A stretch of DNA of 64,000 nt from Branchipolynoe longqiensis. Lineage: Eukaryota; Annelida; Polychaeta; Phyllodocida; Polynoidae. The notes under the pieces are model-generated. The model ran no database searches and was not told where the DNA came from. It saw nothing but the letters and a program-made list of their open reading frames with translations. A program made the position numbers and the translations under genes. Below are positions 1 through 13,497 of this stretch, piece by piece. The first letter of the stretch is position 1. Each line of letters begins with the position of its first letter. The stretch covers positions 76,221,045-76,285,044 of the forward strand of contig CM059198.1 of assembly GCA_030323885.1 (NCBI GenBank), given 5' to 3'.

Positions 1-116
1 CTAACAAGACTGACCCAACACTGTAAACGCGGGAAAAGCACTGACATCAGTGACAATATAATCAGTTCCAAAAAGGTATGCAACAACAGAATAACCCTGG
101 ACAGCAAGTACTAACT

Positions 117-600
117 GCTAACTTAGCACCGACAGTCACAGTGTGCCAGTCGGCTGCCACAAGTCGTGACCTATCTCACACTCTCTGCCCGCTAACTCAG
201 CACCGACAGTGACAGTGTGCCAGCCGGCCGACACAAGTCGTGACCTATCTCACACTCTCTGCCCGCTAACTCAGCACCGACAGTCACAGTGTGCCAGCCG
301 GCCGACACAAGTCATGACCTATTTCACACTCTCTGCCTGCTAACTCAGCACAGACAGTCACAATGTCCGGCCGCCTGACACGATTTTTGACCTGTCTCAC
401 GTTTGCTGCCCGCTAACTCAGCACCATGTGCTGGCCGGCCGACATGAATCATGACATGAATCATGACCTGTATCACACTCTCTGCCCGCTAACTCAGCAC
501 CGACAGTCACAAGTCCGGCCGGCCGACACGATTCATGACCTGTCTTACGTTCTCTGCCTGCTAACTCAGCAGCTACAGCCACAGTCTGCCGGCCGGCTAG
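117..600. repeat. 74-bp minisatellite array
   Basis: Seven to eight head-to-tail units each start at GCTAACTCAGCACC and run through GTGCCAGCCGGCCGACAC to CTCTCTGCCC. Successive starts fall at about 117, 191, 265, 339, 412, 488 and 560, giving 72-76 bp spacing with most at 74. Later units are more diverged and one carries a small internal duplication of ATGAATCATGAC. Open frames through the array follow from the period and are not treated as coding. Confidence 0.9.
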
Positions 601-1688
601 ATGACACGGTCAGCTGCCACAATTACTGCTTCTGTGCCAGAAGCTTCACTCCCAGGTGTGACACGAATCTCACACCATGGAGACCCAGATTGACCGAGGT
701 GGGTGTGAACGGTGAGCTGGTCGCCCGCCTGATGAGCTGGGTGGTGTTTGGGAGTGGTGGCTTATCGGGTGGCACACTCAGAGGGCAGGGTGTGTAGGCC
801 GGTAGCTGCTCTTGCGCTTCATTAGCTGCTCCTTCCGTGCCAACAATGCAAATTCCAGGCTTGGCCAGGGCTCAGCTGATTACTGTACTGGATGGCATGC
901 ACATTTTAAACCACACGCAATTTGGGACGCGCAGTGAGGTGCCGAATGGGGGGCATGTGCTGTACGAATAACAGTGGAGAGTTGCACAAACCACAACTTT
1001 TACCAAAACTAGGAACTTACAAAGAGCAGTTCTTAATAGTTGAACGATGACCATTAATTAATGGTGGCTGGGAGTGTATGAATGCCATAGCAGGCACGCA
1101 GTTTGTCGTGTAGCTTGGCGGTCGCGACTCACCCATCCAGCCGCTGACCTTTGTCTCTGCTGTGTGCATGGGTCAGATACCGCCATAAGGTCACTTCACC
1201 CATCCCAGGCTGAAGCACCTCACACTTTATGCAAAGGTTACTTGGTTATTGACACGCTCAGTACCGTGACGTCACACCCTCTTGATGCGCACATAATTGT
1301 GTCACCCCTTCCATGCCGGCCTAGTATCTGTAAAACCAACTCAACATTACCAATATGAGCGCGTCAGCACAAACTACTGCCTTATTAAGTCATCACCAGC
1401 TTGCACACCGACAGTGGATGCAGACTGACGGTCCACATCTAAGGGTCCAGTCTTGGCCTCTCACATTCAAAGAGTGCTGTGAGACCTGAAGCCAAGGAAA
1501 GAGCCAATATCCGGTACCGCTCTTCTGTTGCAGGCCTGGACAATGACATAGCAGCCAGGCTGCTTTGTGGTGACAGCATGAGGGCCGTGTATGGTTGGGA
1601 CAGAGCGAAGGGGGCGGCGACTGGGCGCCCAGTCCCCAGTGCAAATGTCAGTGTTGGAGGTGCAGCACTGGTTAATGCCGTGTTGGGT
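601..1688. other. No gene recognised
   Basis: Unique-looking sequence. I see no exon with supported splice borders, no RNA gene and no repeat family shared with the rest of the window. Confidence 0.5.
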
Positions 1689-2015
1689 TGTTTGTTGTTG
1701 TTTTACGTCCTAGTAACATCTAAGGTCATATCAGGACGGGTACCAACTTGTGACAGTGCGCACTCATGGCAACTTTATAGTGCTGCCCCACTCGGAGACC
1801 AGACCACCAGCACCATGACCTGATAGCTCACTCAGTCACATTATCCTGACACCGAGCCAACCACTCCTTGTCCTATCCTAATAATGCCTAACGCCAGGTT
1901 AGGAAGCGACAAGTATCAATTCCTAAGTCATTGGTTTGACTCGACCAGGGTTCGAACCCATGACCTACCAACACGTGAGACAGATGCTCTAACTCATTCT
2001 GCCATCCCGTCTGGT
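1689..2015 (-). mobile_element. tRNA-derived SINE, near full length
   Basis: This is the window's commonest SINE, read here from its tail (complement of GACGTAAAACAACAACAAAC) to its head. The tRNA-like head has a B box (complement of GGTTCGAACCC) and an A-box region like GGCCGAATGAGTTAGAGC. The body matches the well-bounded copy at 32791-33126. It is about 327 bp long with no clear target-site duplication. Confidence 0.85.
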
Positions 2016-2029
2016 CAATGCTGTGTTGG

Positions 2030-2735
2030 TCGCAGTGTTAGTGCCAGGGATCCAGTGTTAGTGTCAGTGCTGGTATCAGTATCTGTGACAGGGACACAGT
2101 GTTAGTGTTAGGGTCAGTGTTGGCCACCCAGTACCGGTGTCAGTGACGGAGACACAGTGCCGTGTCTAGGGATGGTGGGTTGGATGGCAGAGAGGTCACA
2201 TGATACTGCAACACGGTGCAGTACAGGGGCGTCTCCCTAATGGTTGCACTGTCTGCACTGCCCTGCTCTGATATGCCACTCACAGTGTGCCGTCCTGGAT
2301 CTGCGCCACACGATAGATGAACATACAAATTCACATCACATGACAAGAATGGCATACCAATGCAGGTGATATATCACAATAGTCTGCTAGCATGTGCATG
2401 TCTGTAGGGAGCTGGTCGCACACCACAACGAAATGTCGATCTGCCTCAGCAGGAAGTCTGTTAATGCCAGTTATATGACACATGCGGAGCTCCGCGGCCT
2501 GCATGGAACAGCACGCGATTACATACCGGATGGTGGATGGGTGTAGTCATATGGGCAGCTCACTGTCAAGACTCAGATTTGCTACTCACTGCCGTGTCTG
2601 CCAAGTGAGCGTCAATGCACCAACTGACTGTCACTGCACCGGTGACTGCCACCCCATCAGTGACTGTCACTGCACCAGTGAGTGTCACTGCACCAGCTAA
2701 CTGCCACCACCAGCTGACTGCACCAGGTGGCCACA
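2030..2735. repeat. Short imperfect tandem motifs
   Basis: Two low-complexity patches: a GTGTTAGTGTCAGTG-like motif at 2030-2160 and a 12-15-bp GACTGTCACTGCACC-like motif at 2620-2735. The sequence between them shows no recognisable gene. Confidence 0.6.
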
Positions 2736-2739
2736 CTGC

Positions 2740-3685
2740 ACTGCTCGTGTCAGGACGCACTGTTTACCGTTGATGAATCTAACCATTAATCCATGCGGGG
2801 GTTGGGGAGAGGGAGGGGGTCCCTGGTCAACTTCTGGTGCACGTGACCTCAGGGAACTGAGAAGCTGGGGTAGGAAGTGTAAGCACAGACCGTGCGTGTG
2901 CGTATGCGTGTGCGTATGTGTGTGTGTGGGCGTGTGAGTTAGGAGGGGTGGGGTGGCTCGACACACTCCGCTCATTGCGCTCCTCCCAGCTACCCGTATT
3001 CGGCCACCGCCTCTCCACCCCGCCCGTCCCCATTGCCCATTGCCCGATGCGATGCTGACGCGCGTGCAGTGTACTCCGGGAGCTTCTGACCTGCTCGGGG
3101 CGCCAGTCAGACAGTGTCCCCACGCCCCACTCTCCTCCCGCTGCTCCTCCACTTCTCAAAGGTGCACCGCCCACACCCGCTCCGGCCGACCCTCACACTG
3201 CGGGCGCTGGTTGCCAGTTGCCTGCCGCTGGCTGCTGGTTGCCCGTTGCCTGCCGCTGGTTAGCGGCTGCCGGTTGCGGTGTGAGTAGTGTAGGGAGTTG
3301 ACGGACTTGCGATGGCGTCACCGCTCTCCGGCCGGTTGGACGGGGAGGGGGGGTGGGAGGGTTTCAGCGGGGTGTGGCCGACCTCGCGCCGGGCAGGGTC
3401 GGCGAGACGGGCGCCATTAGACGGTGTGTGTCAGAGTGTGCGTGTGTGTGTGCCCATGTGTATGTGTGGCTGTGGGTGGACGTTTGTGTGGCTGTGTGAA
3501 CGGCCGCGCCCCCATCCCTGTTGTCCGAGTGCTTCCTGTCTGTCAGACTGCCTGGCTCTGTGAGTGAGTCATTGGTAGAGCGCAGTCCTGGTGCGGTGCG
3601 GCAGTGTACCGGGGTGCCGGAAGCCTGCTGCTCTGGGAACACCCCGGTAGGCAGCAGGCTGGCAACTGCACCAGCACCAGCCGCA
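2740..3685. other. GC-rich stretch with GT runs, no gene assigned
   Basis: GC- and CpG-rich compared with its surroundings, with GT-rich runs near 2895-2935 and 3425-3500 and a GGTTGCCNGTTGCCTGCCGCT duplication near 3205-3270. Open frames exist on both strands, but none shows convincing composition or splice borders. A CpG island or first exon is possible but unsupported. Confidence 0.4.
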
Positions 3686-4186
3686 GTGTTCAGCAGTGCA
3701 GTCATACGCACAGTGGGCTGCACAGACATTAGCAACAGTAAAAGCTTGTCTCTACCACAGTGTTCAGCAGCGCAGTTATACGCACAGCGGTCTGCGTACA
3801 CATTAGCAACACTAGGAGCTTGTCTCTAACATGGTGTTCAGCAGTCATGCGCACAGCGCGCTGCGCACACATTAGCACAACTTAGAGCTCGTCTCTAACG
3901 TGGTGTTCAGCACAGTCATGCGCACAGTGGGCTGCGCACACATTAGAAACACTAAGAGCTGGTCTCTACCACAGTGTTCAGCAGCGCAGTCATACGCAGT
4001 GGTCTGCGCACACATCAGCACCACTAAGAGCTTGTCTCATCCGCAGTGCTCAGCAACGCAGTCATACGCACAGCGGGCTGCGCCCACATTAGCACAACTA
4101 AGAGCTTGTCTCTAAAGTGGTGTTCAGCGCAGTCATGTGCACAGCGGGCTGCGCACACATTAGAAACACTAAGAGCTGGTCTCTAA
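3686..4186. repeat. About 72-bp minisatellite array
   Basis: Seven units each run from GTGTTCAGCAGCGCAGTCAT through CTGCGCACACATTAGCA to GAGCTTGTCTCTAA. Starts fall near 3686, 3760, 3832, 3901, 3972, 4045 and 4120. The sequence is unrelated to the 74-bp array at 117-600. Confidence 0.9.
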
Positions 4187-4189
4187 TGT

Positions 4190-5126
4190 CGCCGTTCAAC
4201 TTGCACAATGCAAACGCTAAGCCACCCTGATTGTTCACAAGGCACACCGATCATTACACAATGACAACCCACAAACCTATCCAAATCCATGTTTGTTTTG
4301 TGATTGCTAACTGTATAAGTCATTGTCGGCTACCCCCACACCCCAAAATCTATCTAATATCGAAATCTAATTTGGCTGTGGGGGAGGGTGGGGGGGGGGG
4401 GATTGTTAATTCGATGAAGGGTTGTTTGTCCCCCCCCCTTCTCCCACACACATCTATATAAATCTAATCAAATCAAACCGTATGATCTAATCAAACGCAC
4501 ACACACTCAAATCTATCTAAATCTAATTCGGGGTAATTGTAAATTCCAGGAGGGGATGTTGCCCCCCCCCCCCCAATCACACACAAATCTATCTAAGTCT
4601 AAGTTAGTGAGGGGGGGGGGGGATTCTAATTATATGGTGAGTGTGGAAAACCTCAGACAGCAGCCAAAATGTATTTACGTCCTGCCTGCTTAAGAAACAA
4701 CAAGACACACCAAACCCCTTTTCTTGCCATTCTTGGTACCTGGGTAATTTGGGTCAGCAGGAAATTTAATGCCGAGTAGACATTTTTGTTTTGGTCCATG
4801 AACTTCACAGAACAATCACTGGAACAATGATTGGCTGGCCCAGTGCCGAGATAATATGAGTGTGAGTCATGATATCATTAGAATAGGATCTGTAGGACGT
4901 GACAGCAGTATACAGCGACAATCAGTGAGCACAGCCATCAGATGTTGCTAGGACATAAAACGTCAAGCAGTGGCCAATGAAACACCTCCCCTCCTTATTT
5001 TTGTAAGTGCTTGATTTTGGGGTGCCTTGTTGTCAGTTATTATCATTATATATTTGTCTTTTGTGAAAGGGTAAACCAAAAATACTAGCTTCCCACATTA
5101 ATGAACATCAATTAAGAGTTGTCTAA

Positions 5127-5162
<36 letters not shown>

Positions 5163-8100
5163 AGATGGTGCTTGCTGACGCTAAACAGAGTACATTAAAA
5201 AATAAATAAAAGGACAACGGGGAGGTTGTATACTCTAGGACAATAAGAATTTTGTAAATTGGGCTTGCTATTCTGAATGTACTGCAAACTACCTCAACAA
5301 AATATCACCATCACATAACACACCTACTGTGCACATGGCTACCGTCAATACATTAAATATGGATGTTCCCTTTTGTAATAAGCGACCACTCACGTGCATA
5401 ACCTACCCCATCCTGATATGGCCTTAGATGTTGCTAGGACATAACCTGCCAAAGAGTGCACACTTAGCAGCTTCCCTGGGAGCCTGCATTTCCTTCCAGC
5501 CACATACATGGCGATATTCACCAAAGTTGAAATCGACACCGGACGCACGGTGTACGAACTAGGGGCATACCTGGCAACTTTTGTTAAACGAAAATCCTAA
5601 TAATAGAAATCCATCCAAGCGAAGCGAGGTGCGCAAGCGTTCTAGGGGGGTCCGGGGGCATGCTCGCCCGGAAAAATTTGGAAAATACATCAAAAATGGT
5701 GCATTCTGGTGCATTTTCAGAGACATTTTAGGCACATTATTAAAGAAATTATTACCAGTTTTCAGCCTAAATACTAGAGTGAGTAAAGTTAAAAGTACAT
5801 GTATATGTATATAAAATGGAAACTATCAGGCGATTAAAGTCTTTACGGCCATAAACAATGTTTGACTGCCTACAAACTACAATCTTTTAGATTGACAGAT
5901 TGAAAACTCAGACAAACGGACGGACAACAGCATACCATAAGGCCAACAATAAAATATTCTTTGTTTCCCCTCACACAACCATTTTATTGAGTAGGTAGTG
6001 TAAGTGGAACATTTAACCATTTATTTTTGGCCGAATAAGTCCTGTTTTTCAAGCGGGAAATTAAATATAATAATAAACTAAAACATAGAATGATTTCAAA
6101 TTATTCAAATTATAAAATTTATGGCGATATATAGCACTAATCTAGAATTAGTTGTCGCTTTCATACACTCCGCTAGAATGTAAGTGCTGTCAGACTGCAT
6201 TATATGTTGCAGACTTGCATTTCTGTAGAAGTTCACGAGAGTGACACTTGTCATAACATTACCAGCGTAAAGTAATCGGGACAGGTGTAAAACCCGCATA
6301 CTCCGCGGTGCGGGCGTCACGCGGGCCGAATTTTTTTCCGAATTTGATTTTGAAAAAGCGGAATAATATGTTTATAATTCGTAGGGCGGAATGAGAATTA
6401 AAAAAATCGTAATTATTCCGCCAAAATCGTAATAGGTGGCAAAATCGTAATAGGTGGGAGTCCGCTTTATGCATCGCAGCGTATGGGTTCGATTCCAGGT
6501 ACATCAAATCAAAGCACTATCGAACTGATAACGGCGGCTCGCTAACTTGGTTAGCGCCAGGGCTGGTCTGCTTAATGTCAGGATAATGCTGCTGGGTGAG
6601 ACAATAGGTCATTGTGCTGAACAATGGTACCGCAATAAGGGAACACTACAAAGCCACCATTCAGTGCACAACTCTGGACCCACCCTGATAGGACCTCAGC
6701 CGTTTCTAGAATGCAAAACCCCCCACAAAAATACAACCGACTTCACACGTATTCTAAATCAATAAAAATATTAACATGGCGAGGACCATGGAACCTCCAG
6801 ACAGGCGAAGGTGTCTAATTAGCCTGGCATGCTCACTGGGCGGGCCATGGTGGGGGAAGGGTTAATAAAGGCGTGTTAACCCTGCTACCTGCAACCAGGC
6901 AGATCAACACATAGAGGGTGTGTGTGAGGGTGTGTGTGTTTGTGTGTGGTGTGTGTGAGTGTTGTGTGCGCGTGCGCAATAGTGGTCATAATCCATACGT
7001 ATTGATTTGTTCATTTGGGGGGGGGGGGGGGGTTCGATTACATTTTTCTACATAGTTAACATTTGTAAGACCTTGTCTTGATCTAATGTTTTGATCTAGA
7101 TATACTATGTTCGTTTTTTGTTTTTGTTACACCTTTAAAGGTTAGGTTTGTGGATAATTTGTAAGGATTTCAGGTACTCCATTTTCTTTTTTGTTGTTTT
7201 CAGCTCATTTTGCTTTACAAAATCCCCCTTCAGATTCAGTATTTCATGCGCAAAAACAAGGCCCGAGGCCATTTGTGCCACGAAATTGATGGTGTACAGG
7301 CGCCATCCCTGTGTAAGTAGATATTATAAATGCAATGCGCTACCGGTATATTTGTGATTCTATGTATGAGACTTCCAGGGTGACAAATGTAATGAGGTGA
7401 AATGACCTCCCCGTGTGAAATGCCACAAAACTAAAGCTTGTTTTATTTAATGACAGCTCTAGAGCATATTGATTTTCATATCATCCGCTATGCTCGTTCT
7501 GACATATTTCTTTGGGAGAAACCTGCCACAAAGGCTACTCTTTGCGATAAGCAGCAAGGGGTCTTTTATATGCACGTTCCCCACAGACATGACAGCACAT
7601 ACCACAGCCTTTGATGAACAAGTTGTGGACCACTGGTTAGGGATGGCGGTAAAGGCACCTACTCACCACATGTACCAGTGTGCAAAACAACGTGAATGTT
7701 CTGTATAGCGATACTTAATAAATAGTTACTTATTTATAATAGGCCAACTCCCCGCTAAGTTATTAATCGACAAGTCAACCATAGATAAGCTTGCACTATC
7801 GATTGGTGAACCACCGACTTAGGTACAAAGTGAATGAGGAATTTCATGGTAACTGAGAACACAGTTGTGTAACCACAAGACCCATATGTCGACTTGTAAA
7901 ATATGGGGAATAAGACTGCTTTTGTTTAGCGTGTGGACTCTGCGAGATTTAAATATATTTAGTTTAAAGCGTCTTCCGCTCTCTATGACATCCAAGAACC
8001 ACGCCCATTACCCAGGTCCATTCCTGGTGAGCTGCACCCAGACACGCACATCTCAAGCGCGTCTCCGACAAAAAACGTGGCAAACAAGCCGAGATCTTAG

Positions 8101-8280
8101 GGCCAATGACGAATTTCCGCGAAAACGCGGATCCCCACCCCCCTAGGATTTAGCACTGTCAGGGAATGTGCTCTATAATATATTAATATTTTATGGGAAT
8201 ATAAACAAAAACACTACCTATCTTCAGTTCACTATATTATAGAGGTACTGTATGCCAACTGTCTGGCCATTATCGTGTAT
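4190..8280. other. Repeat debris without a recognised gene
   Basis: Contents I can name: C and G homopolymer runs (4390-4400, 4562-4574, 4611-4622, 7017-7032), an AAAT microsatellite (5127-5160), and isolated plus-strand SINE tails with GATGTTGCTAGGACATAA at 4936-4975 and 5405-5450. A B-box-like GGTTCGATTCC sits at 6486-6496 without a supportable cloverleaf. A GT-rich run lies near 6915-6970. No exon was supported. Confidence 0.6.
5600..5720 (+). repeat. GGGGGCATGCTCGCCCGG-type dispersed repeat
   Basis: A block with CCAAGCGAAGCGAGG, then GGGGGTCCGGGGGCATGC, then GCCCGGAAAAATTTGGAAAA. I recall near-identical blocks scattered in many marine invertebrate genomes, probably as a transposon end, but cannot assign a superfamily here. 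No second copy was found in this window. Confidence 0.4.
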
Positions 8281-8638
8281 ATATGTGTATGTATGTATGT
8301 ATGTATGTATGTATGTATGTATGTATGTATGTATGTATGTATGTATGTATGTATCTATGTATGTATATATATATGTATGTATGTGTATATATGTATGTAT
8401 GTGTATATATGTGTATATATGTATGTATGTATACATGTATGTATGTACGCATGTATGTATGTGTATATGTATGTATGTATGTATGTATGTGTATATATGT
8501 ATGTATGTGTATATATGTATGTGTATATATGTATGTATGTATACATGTATGTATGTATGTATGTATGTATGTATGTATGTATGTGTATGTATGTTTGTAT
8601 GTATGTATGTATGTATGTATGTATGTATGTATGTATGT
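8281..8638. repeat. TATG/TATA microsatellite
   Basis: About 360 bp of GTAT tetranucleotides interrupted by GTATATAT blocks. It creates overlapping stop-free frames on both strands encoding only Met/Tyr/Val/Cys or Ile/His/Thr/Tyr runs, which are artefacts. Confidence 0.97.
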
Positions 8639-10372
8639 GACCAGGCATGCGGGTCACAGCGAAACCCTCCTTAAGACATCAGTCTATCAATTAGCGATTA
8701 CAAGAATGAACTGTTTTTTCCCAACCTGTAATGTCCACCATTTCTCAAAACTTTTAAATCAATTCGGTCCCTAAAAAAGCTTACCTGAAAAAATACCCGT
8801 CAACATTAAGTGGTTTATATTCTGACGGTTGGGTTAACTATGCCTACTAGAAACTACAAAAACCATGCATGCCATACACCCAACGACGAGACTGTCTTAA
8901 AGGGACCAGATATAGGTCGCGGAGAGACAACCCCTACTCCAACAAATGCTCTCAAAGTATACGTTTGCCTGTTTTAAATTTATGCAACTACATATGTGGG
9001 GGGAGAGTGCTTCTGTTGTGTTTTATTTAGTCCAGCAGCACAGACAATCATATAGAGAAACATTTTTTTAGAAATTGCAATCTAAAATAATAAATATAAA
9101 ATTCAAATGTTTATTTATCATAAACAGCTACTTTTTATGTAAATAATTGATTAAATCATGTAGATTAATAGACTTTAACAGTTGAATTGAGAGCTTTCTG
9201 TGGCTGCCATCTTGGTGGTTGCCATGGCTTCCCCTATGTGTGGGGAACCCCTCTAGGTCATGTGATGAGGGAATCCCACCTATGATGTCATTCATACATC
9301 ACAGACCTCAACTCTCCTCCCACATGTTCAGTGGCATGTACTGAACAAACTAAGCAAACGTATGTTTGGAGAGCTTTTGATGCTGGATTCGTTTGTATCT
9401 GGGTGAGGTATACCCGGCGACTTTAAAGTTTCATAATCCGATGAATGCATAACGGTTTTTTTCCTGGTTTTTAAAAATCACTTGCGTACACTTCATTGCT
9501 CGAATCCAATGCATGCAAGCTGTGGATATCCAGCACAATATATTGCGTGCGTTTCTACTTTAAATGCCCCCAAAGTTAGCCAATCATACCAAATGGTGGT
9601 CCAAACTAAAGTGAAGCAGATTACAATTATAAACCTGGTATATTTCTTTTAAAATGGCAGAAACTCGCAATGACCGGATTATATAAGTTTAATGAGTTGG
9701 CCACTCGTACAGAGAAGTGGCAATGCTGTATTGCAACGCTGGATGCTCCAAGGCTAGATACAACCCCACATCGGGTCGCAAAGGAACAGTCGCGTCACAG
9801 TAAAGCAAATCACACAGTAGCGACTGGCAGATTGCCTTAGTCGTCAAAAAGGCCGAAGACAATCGTCTTAGCGCTGAAAAAGATGCGGTTAAACAAACAA
9901 TCCGAAGGAAATAAACAGTGAGACGGACATGAGAACATGCCTCATACAGTAAAGCGGTTTTCCCGAAAAGAAGATAATTGTGGAATGTGTAACAATTGGC
10001 ACAGCTGAGTCGGTGCACCTTAAAGGGAAGAGTGGACGATGAAGTTGAGGTCTTCCCGGCAGGCACCTGGATGGAACATACATCGACACCAGTTCGACAA
10101 GAAGGCACTCAGCACACACACGTCATCAACTGAACCAATCACAAGGCACCTCCTCTCTGTCAACTGGACGCACAAACCAATCAACTGCAACACTACCAAA
10201 CTGCCAGCTTTCCCGTCAATCAGGTCAATAACTCGGCCACACTTCAACAAACTTGTCAATAACTGGGGCAGCAACCTGTCAATCGGACAGGTAGAAACGC
10301 CCACAGGCTTGTCGATCACCCCATCACCTGTCAATAACTTATACACACTACTACTCAGCCCATGTAGATGTC
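8639..10372. other. No gene recognised
   Basis: AT-rich sequence with scattered transposon-like scraps such as TTAAAGGGACCAGATA near 8896. Longer open frames at 9689-10386 show no domain pattern and no splice context. Confidence 0.45.
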
Positions 10373-11010
10373 AATCACTCAGATAAACACCCCTACATAC
10401 ATCACTCAGATAAACACGCATACGTACATGTCAATCGCTCAAATAAACACGTCTACATACACATCAATCACTCCGACACATACCTCATCACTGAGATAAA
10501 CACGCCCACGTACATGTAAACTCAGATAAACACACCTACATACATCACTCAGATAAACATGCATACGTACATGTAAATCGCTCAAATAAACACGTCTACA
10601 TACACATCAATCACTCCGACACATACCTCATCACTGAGATAAACACGCCCACGTACATGTCAATCACTCAGATAAACACACCTACATACATCACTCAGAT
10701 AAACATGCATACGTACATGTCAATCGCTCAAATAAACACGTCTACATACACATCAATCACTCTGAAAATCCCACATCACTCAGATAAACACGCCCATGTA
10801 CATGTCAATCACTCAGATAAACACGCCCATGTACATGTCAATCATTCAGATAAACACGCCCACGTACATGTCAATCACTTGGATAAACACGCCAATGTAC
10901 ATGTCAATCACTCAGATAAACACGCCCATGTACATGTCAATCACTCAGATAAACACGCCCATGTACATGTCAATCACTCAGATAAACACGCCCACATACA
11001 TGTCAATCAG
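10373..11010. repeat. 33-bp minisatellite with higher-order units
   Basis: The core unit is TCAATCACTCAGATAAACAC followed by GCCCATGTACATG. At 10788-11010 it repeats almost perfectly. At 10373-10790 variants (CGCTCAAATAAACACGTC, CACTCCGACACATACC) form a longer composite unit occurring about two and a half times. Confidence 0.92.
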
Positions 11011-12340
11011 TCCGCAGACATGCACACATACCTCACACCTGGCACCCCACACGGCTCCCCCTACTGCGACGGGCCCGGCATGCACTAACAGCGTCCCACA
11101 CTACTGAGTCGTCGTTAAGCTATTCTCAATTCTCTACCTCCGCCAGAGAAGAGTTCCGGTCTGTCACGCATTCTGTACCTCCAACACCATGCACCAGTTT
11201 TTTTAAAGATTAGTTTTTAACTGAATGATTACAAACATAAATAGAAAAATATTAAAATCAATTAATTTTTAAATCAATTCGTTTCCCCCTCCAACAATTT
11301 TTCCGTTCATTTAAAAGAGTATTACACCGTGACATTTTCTCGCCATCGCCAAATAAAGCTGTATAAGGAGTTATGCTTCCTGGGTCTCATTTGACGATTG
11401 ATGTGTTAAATAAATAAGAAAATATAAGAGTTGGACTAAGACGCCATGGAATCACAGCAAAGAGGCTATTCCGACAGGTGTGGTTCTTGCTACATGGGCT
11501 ACCGGAAGTGGCTTGATGGGGGCGGGGCTTAGCAGAGTTAGCACTGCGACTGTGTGAACAAAGTGTGTCACTTCTTAACTTTGCATAGTCCGATGGATCC
11601 GAGTTTCTGCCATATAAATATATTAAATTAATCATTATACTCAACTTCTTTTCTTAAACCTTTGAAATGACTTTTTTTTAATATTTAAATGGGGAAACAT
11701 TCGAGATATCTGAAGTAAATGCATGAGCGTTCCTTCTCAGCAGCAATACGTATTTAATGAGTACACCAATAGCTAATTTGATTATGTAGGAACAAATGTT
11801 GATAAGTGTCTTATTTCGAAAATGAGATGCTTTGATTGGACAATGCAGCTTTAATGCGGCTTTAATGTTAACTTCGTAGAATGTTGGGTTAGCCTGGCAG
11901 GGTGCCACCCCACTTACCCTGCCGATAAACCCGCCCTCTGGTGGCAGTGAGGGAACTAACGGTGGCCGACATGGTGTGAATAGAGGGCCTTGGCCACGTT
12001 CAAGGTACGACTCGGAGGCACCTCGCAGATATTCCGGATATCGCGCGAGTGGATTTATAATTTTATTTTTTGTATTGAGGCTGTATTTATACTGTCCATA
12101 GCATATAAGCCCGGGTATTCAGGCTTGTTTTCAATGCTGGCCAGTTGTAGTGTTGGTGTTATCTTACCACACAGTGGCTGCTGATAAGGTATTTGATTGC
12201 CTGCATTTCAGCAGCAGATGGTTAGTTGGTTGGTACGGTTAGTAGCCTATGTTAGTTTTTTGGGGGATTTTCTTGGCATATATGTATTTTATTTTCGTCT
12301 ACTCTCACTACTAGACTAGCCTAATCCTTATAATGGAATA
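11011..12340. other. No gene recognised; TIR-element scraps
   Basis: Includes an AACTTTGCATAGTCCGATG end fragment near 11578, matching the TTAA-type element at 13911-14265. No exon is supported. Confidence 0.5.
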
Positions 12341-12344
12341 CGGA

Positions 12345-12572
12345 GCCAATTTAATAGAACATGCCACTGCAGAAACGTATGGTGTCAGATTTTCCGCGGG
12401 CATGTTTCCCAAAATTAGTTTTGCATTTTTGCACTTCAAATATGTCTAAAGTTACTCTTTTAAAATAAAAGTTACTTCCAACTAAAATAAGGTAGGCTAT
12501 AACTATCAACCTCATATATTTATCTCAGAAAATGACAGGAACTCAAAATCATTGGACTATGCAACTTAAAAT
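12345..12572 (+). mobile_element. Truncated TTAA-type TIR element
   Basis: Aligns with the 3' two thirds of the element at 13911-14265: CAATTTAATAGAACATG, the CTGCAGAA...GGTGTCAG block, TTTAAAATAAAAGTTACTT, ATATATTTATCTCAGAAAA and the end CATTGGACTATGCAACTTAA. The 5' third is missing. Confidence 0.75.
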
Positions 12573-13059
12573 TTAGTATTTTTTTCATAAGAAGCTAAGT
12601 TTCTCCAGGGTAAGCTAAGTTTCTCCAGGGTAACATTGGTTTTCACTGCGCCTTGAAGACTTCCTTTGGTGACAACCCGGCGTTAAATCAACACCGCTCA
12701 CTCAGCATGTACGTCAAGTGGCTAAGGCCTAACAAAAAACAAAAGTTAATGTTTCCGGTTGCCGACCGACCCTGTTAGAACTATCCGACTCGATTTTTTT
12801 TTCTGCTCTGAGAAAGAAAAAGAAAAAATCAGTGTCCATTTCAGTTTTGAGAACTGGAAGTGTAGGTTTTACACTGTGCTGTTTGACAAAAACAACAATT
12901 TTTTGCATAAACTTACCTACTGACCCCAAAAGAATGTTCCCCTGCAACCGAAAACGTGAATATTTTTCTTTTTGGCCTAAATGTTGCCAGATATTGACCA
13001 AACAATATAAGTGGGAGAAATTTCAACCACAGACAATCGGTCTTCCTCATTCCAGTGCT

Positions 13060-13215
13060 CCTTGCTCTGTCCTAGTAATGCCGAGTGCTAGACTACAAGT
13101 AGTCATTTTTAAGTCATTAGCTTGACTCAGCCGGGTTCGAACATGGATTCGAATCCCATGACCTACCGCATAGGAAGCGGGCACTCAACATATTTAGTCA
13201 TCCTGCTGGTATCAA
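13060..13215 (-). mobile_element. SINE head fragment
   Basis: Reverse-oriented head of the main SINE: TGCCGAGTGCTAG, TTTTTAAGTCATTAGCTTGAC and a duplicated B-box region (GGTTCGAAC then GATTCGAATCCC). The tail half is absent. Confidence 0.7.
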
Positions 13216-13497
13216 CGAAATGTGTCTTGGGTCGCTAACCTATTTACCTAATCTAAAACCCCAACAAAGCCCGTGTGCTGCATGCAATACGGTCAGTTAC
13301 TGCACAGGTACCAGTCTGCGAGGTGTCGGTACCAGCTGCACCCATGTGTAGGCTTATCCACCAAAGGGCTGGGCAGTAGTTCAGACTGCTAGTTCTCAAC
13401 AACTCCACCAGATGGCGGTCATGTACAGACCTAGCAGCCTTCTAGTACAGCCAGAGTCCGCCATGGGGCAGCACTGTCGGGGGGCGCGTTCGTGGGA

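Noticed and set aside
426..797. 123-codon open frame
   Set aside because: Its first half is the 74-bp minisatellite and the rest has no domain or splice support.
6486..6496. Isolated B-box-like GGTTCGATTCC
   Set aside because: No matching A box or cloverleaf around it.
8252..8774. Several overlapping long open frames on both strands
   Set aside because: They are direct translations of a TATG microsatellite, with only four or five residue types.
10657..11107. CRISPR-like array
   Set aside because: The repeats are contiguous 33-mers without unique spacers in an animal genome, so it is a minisatellite.
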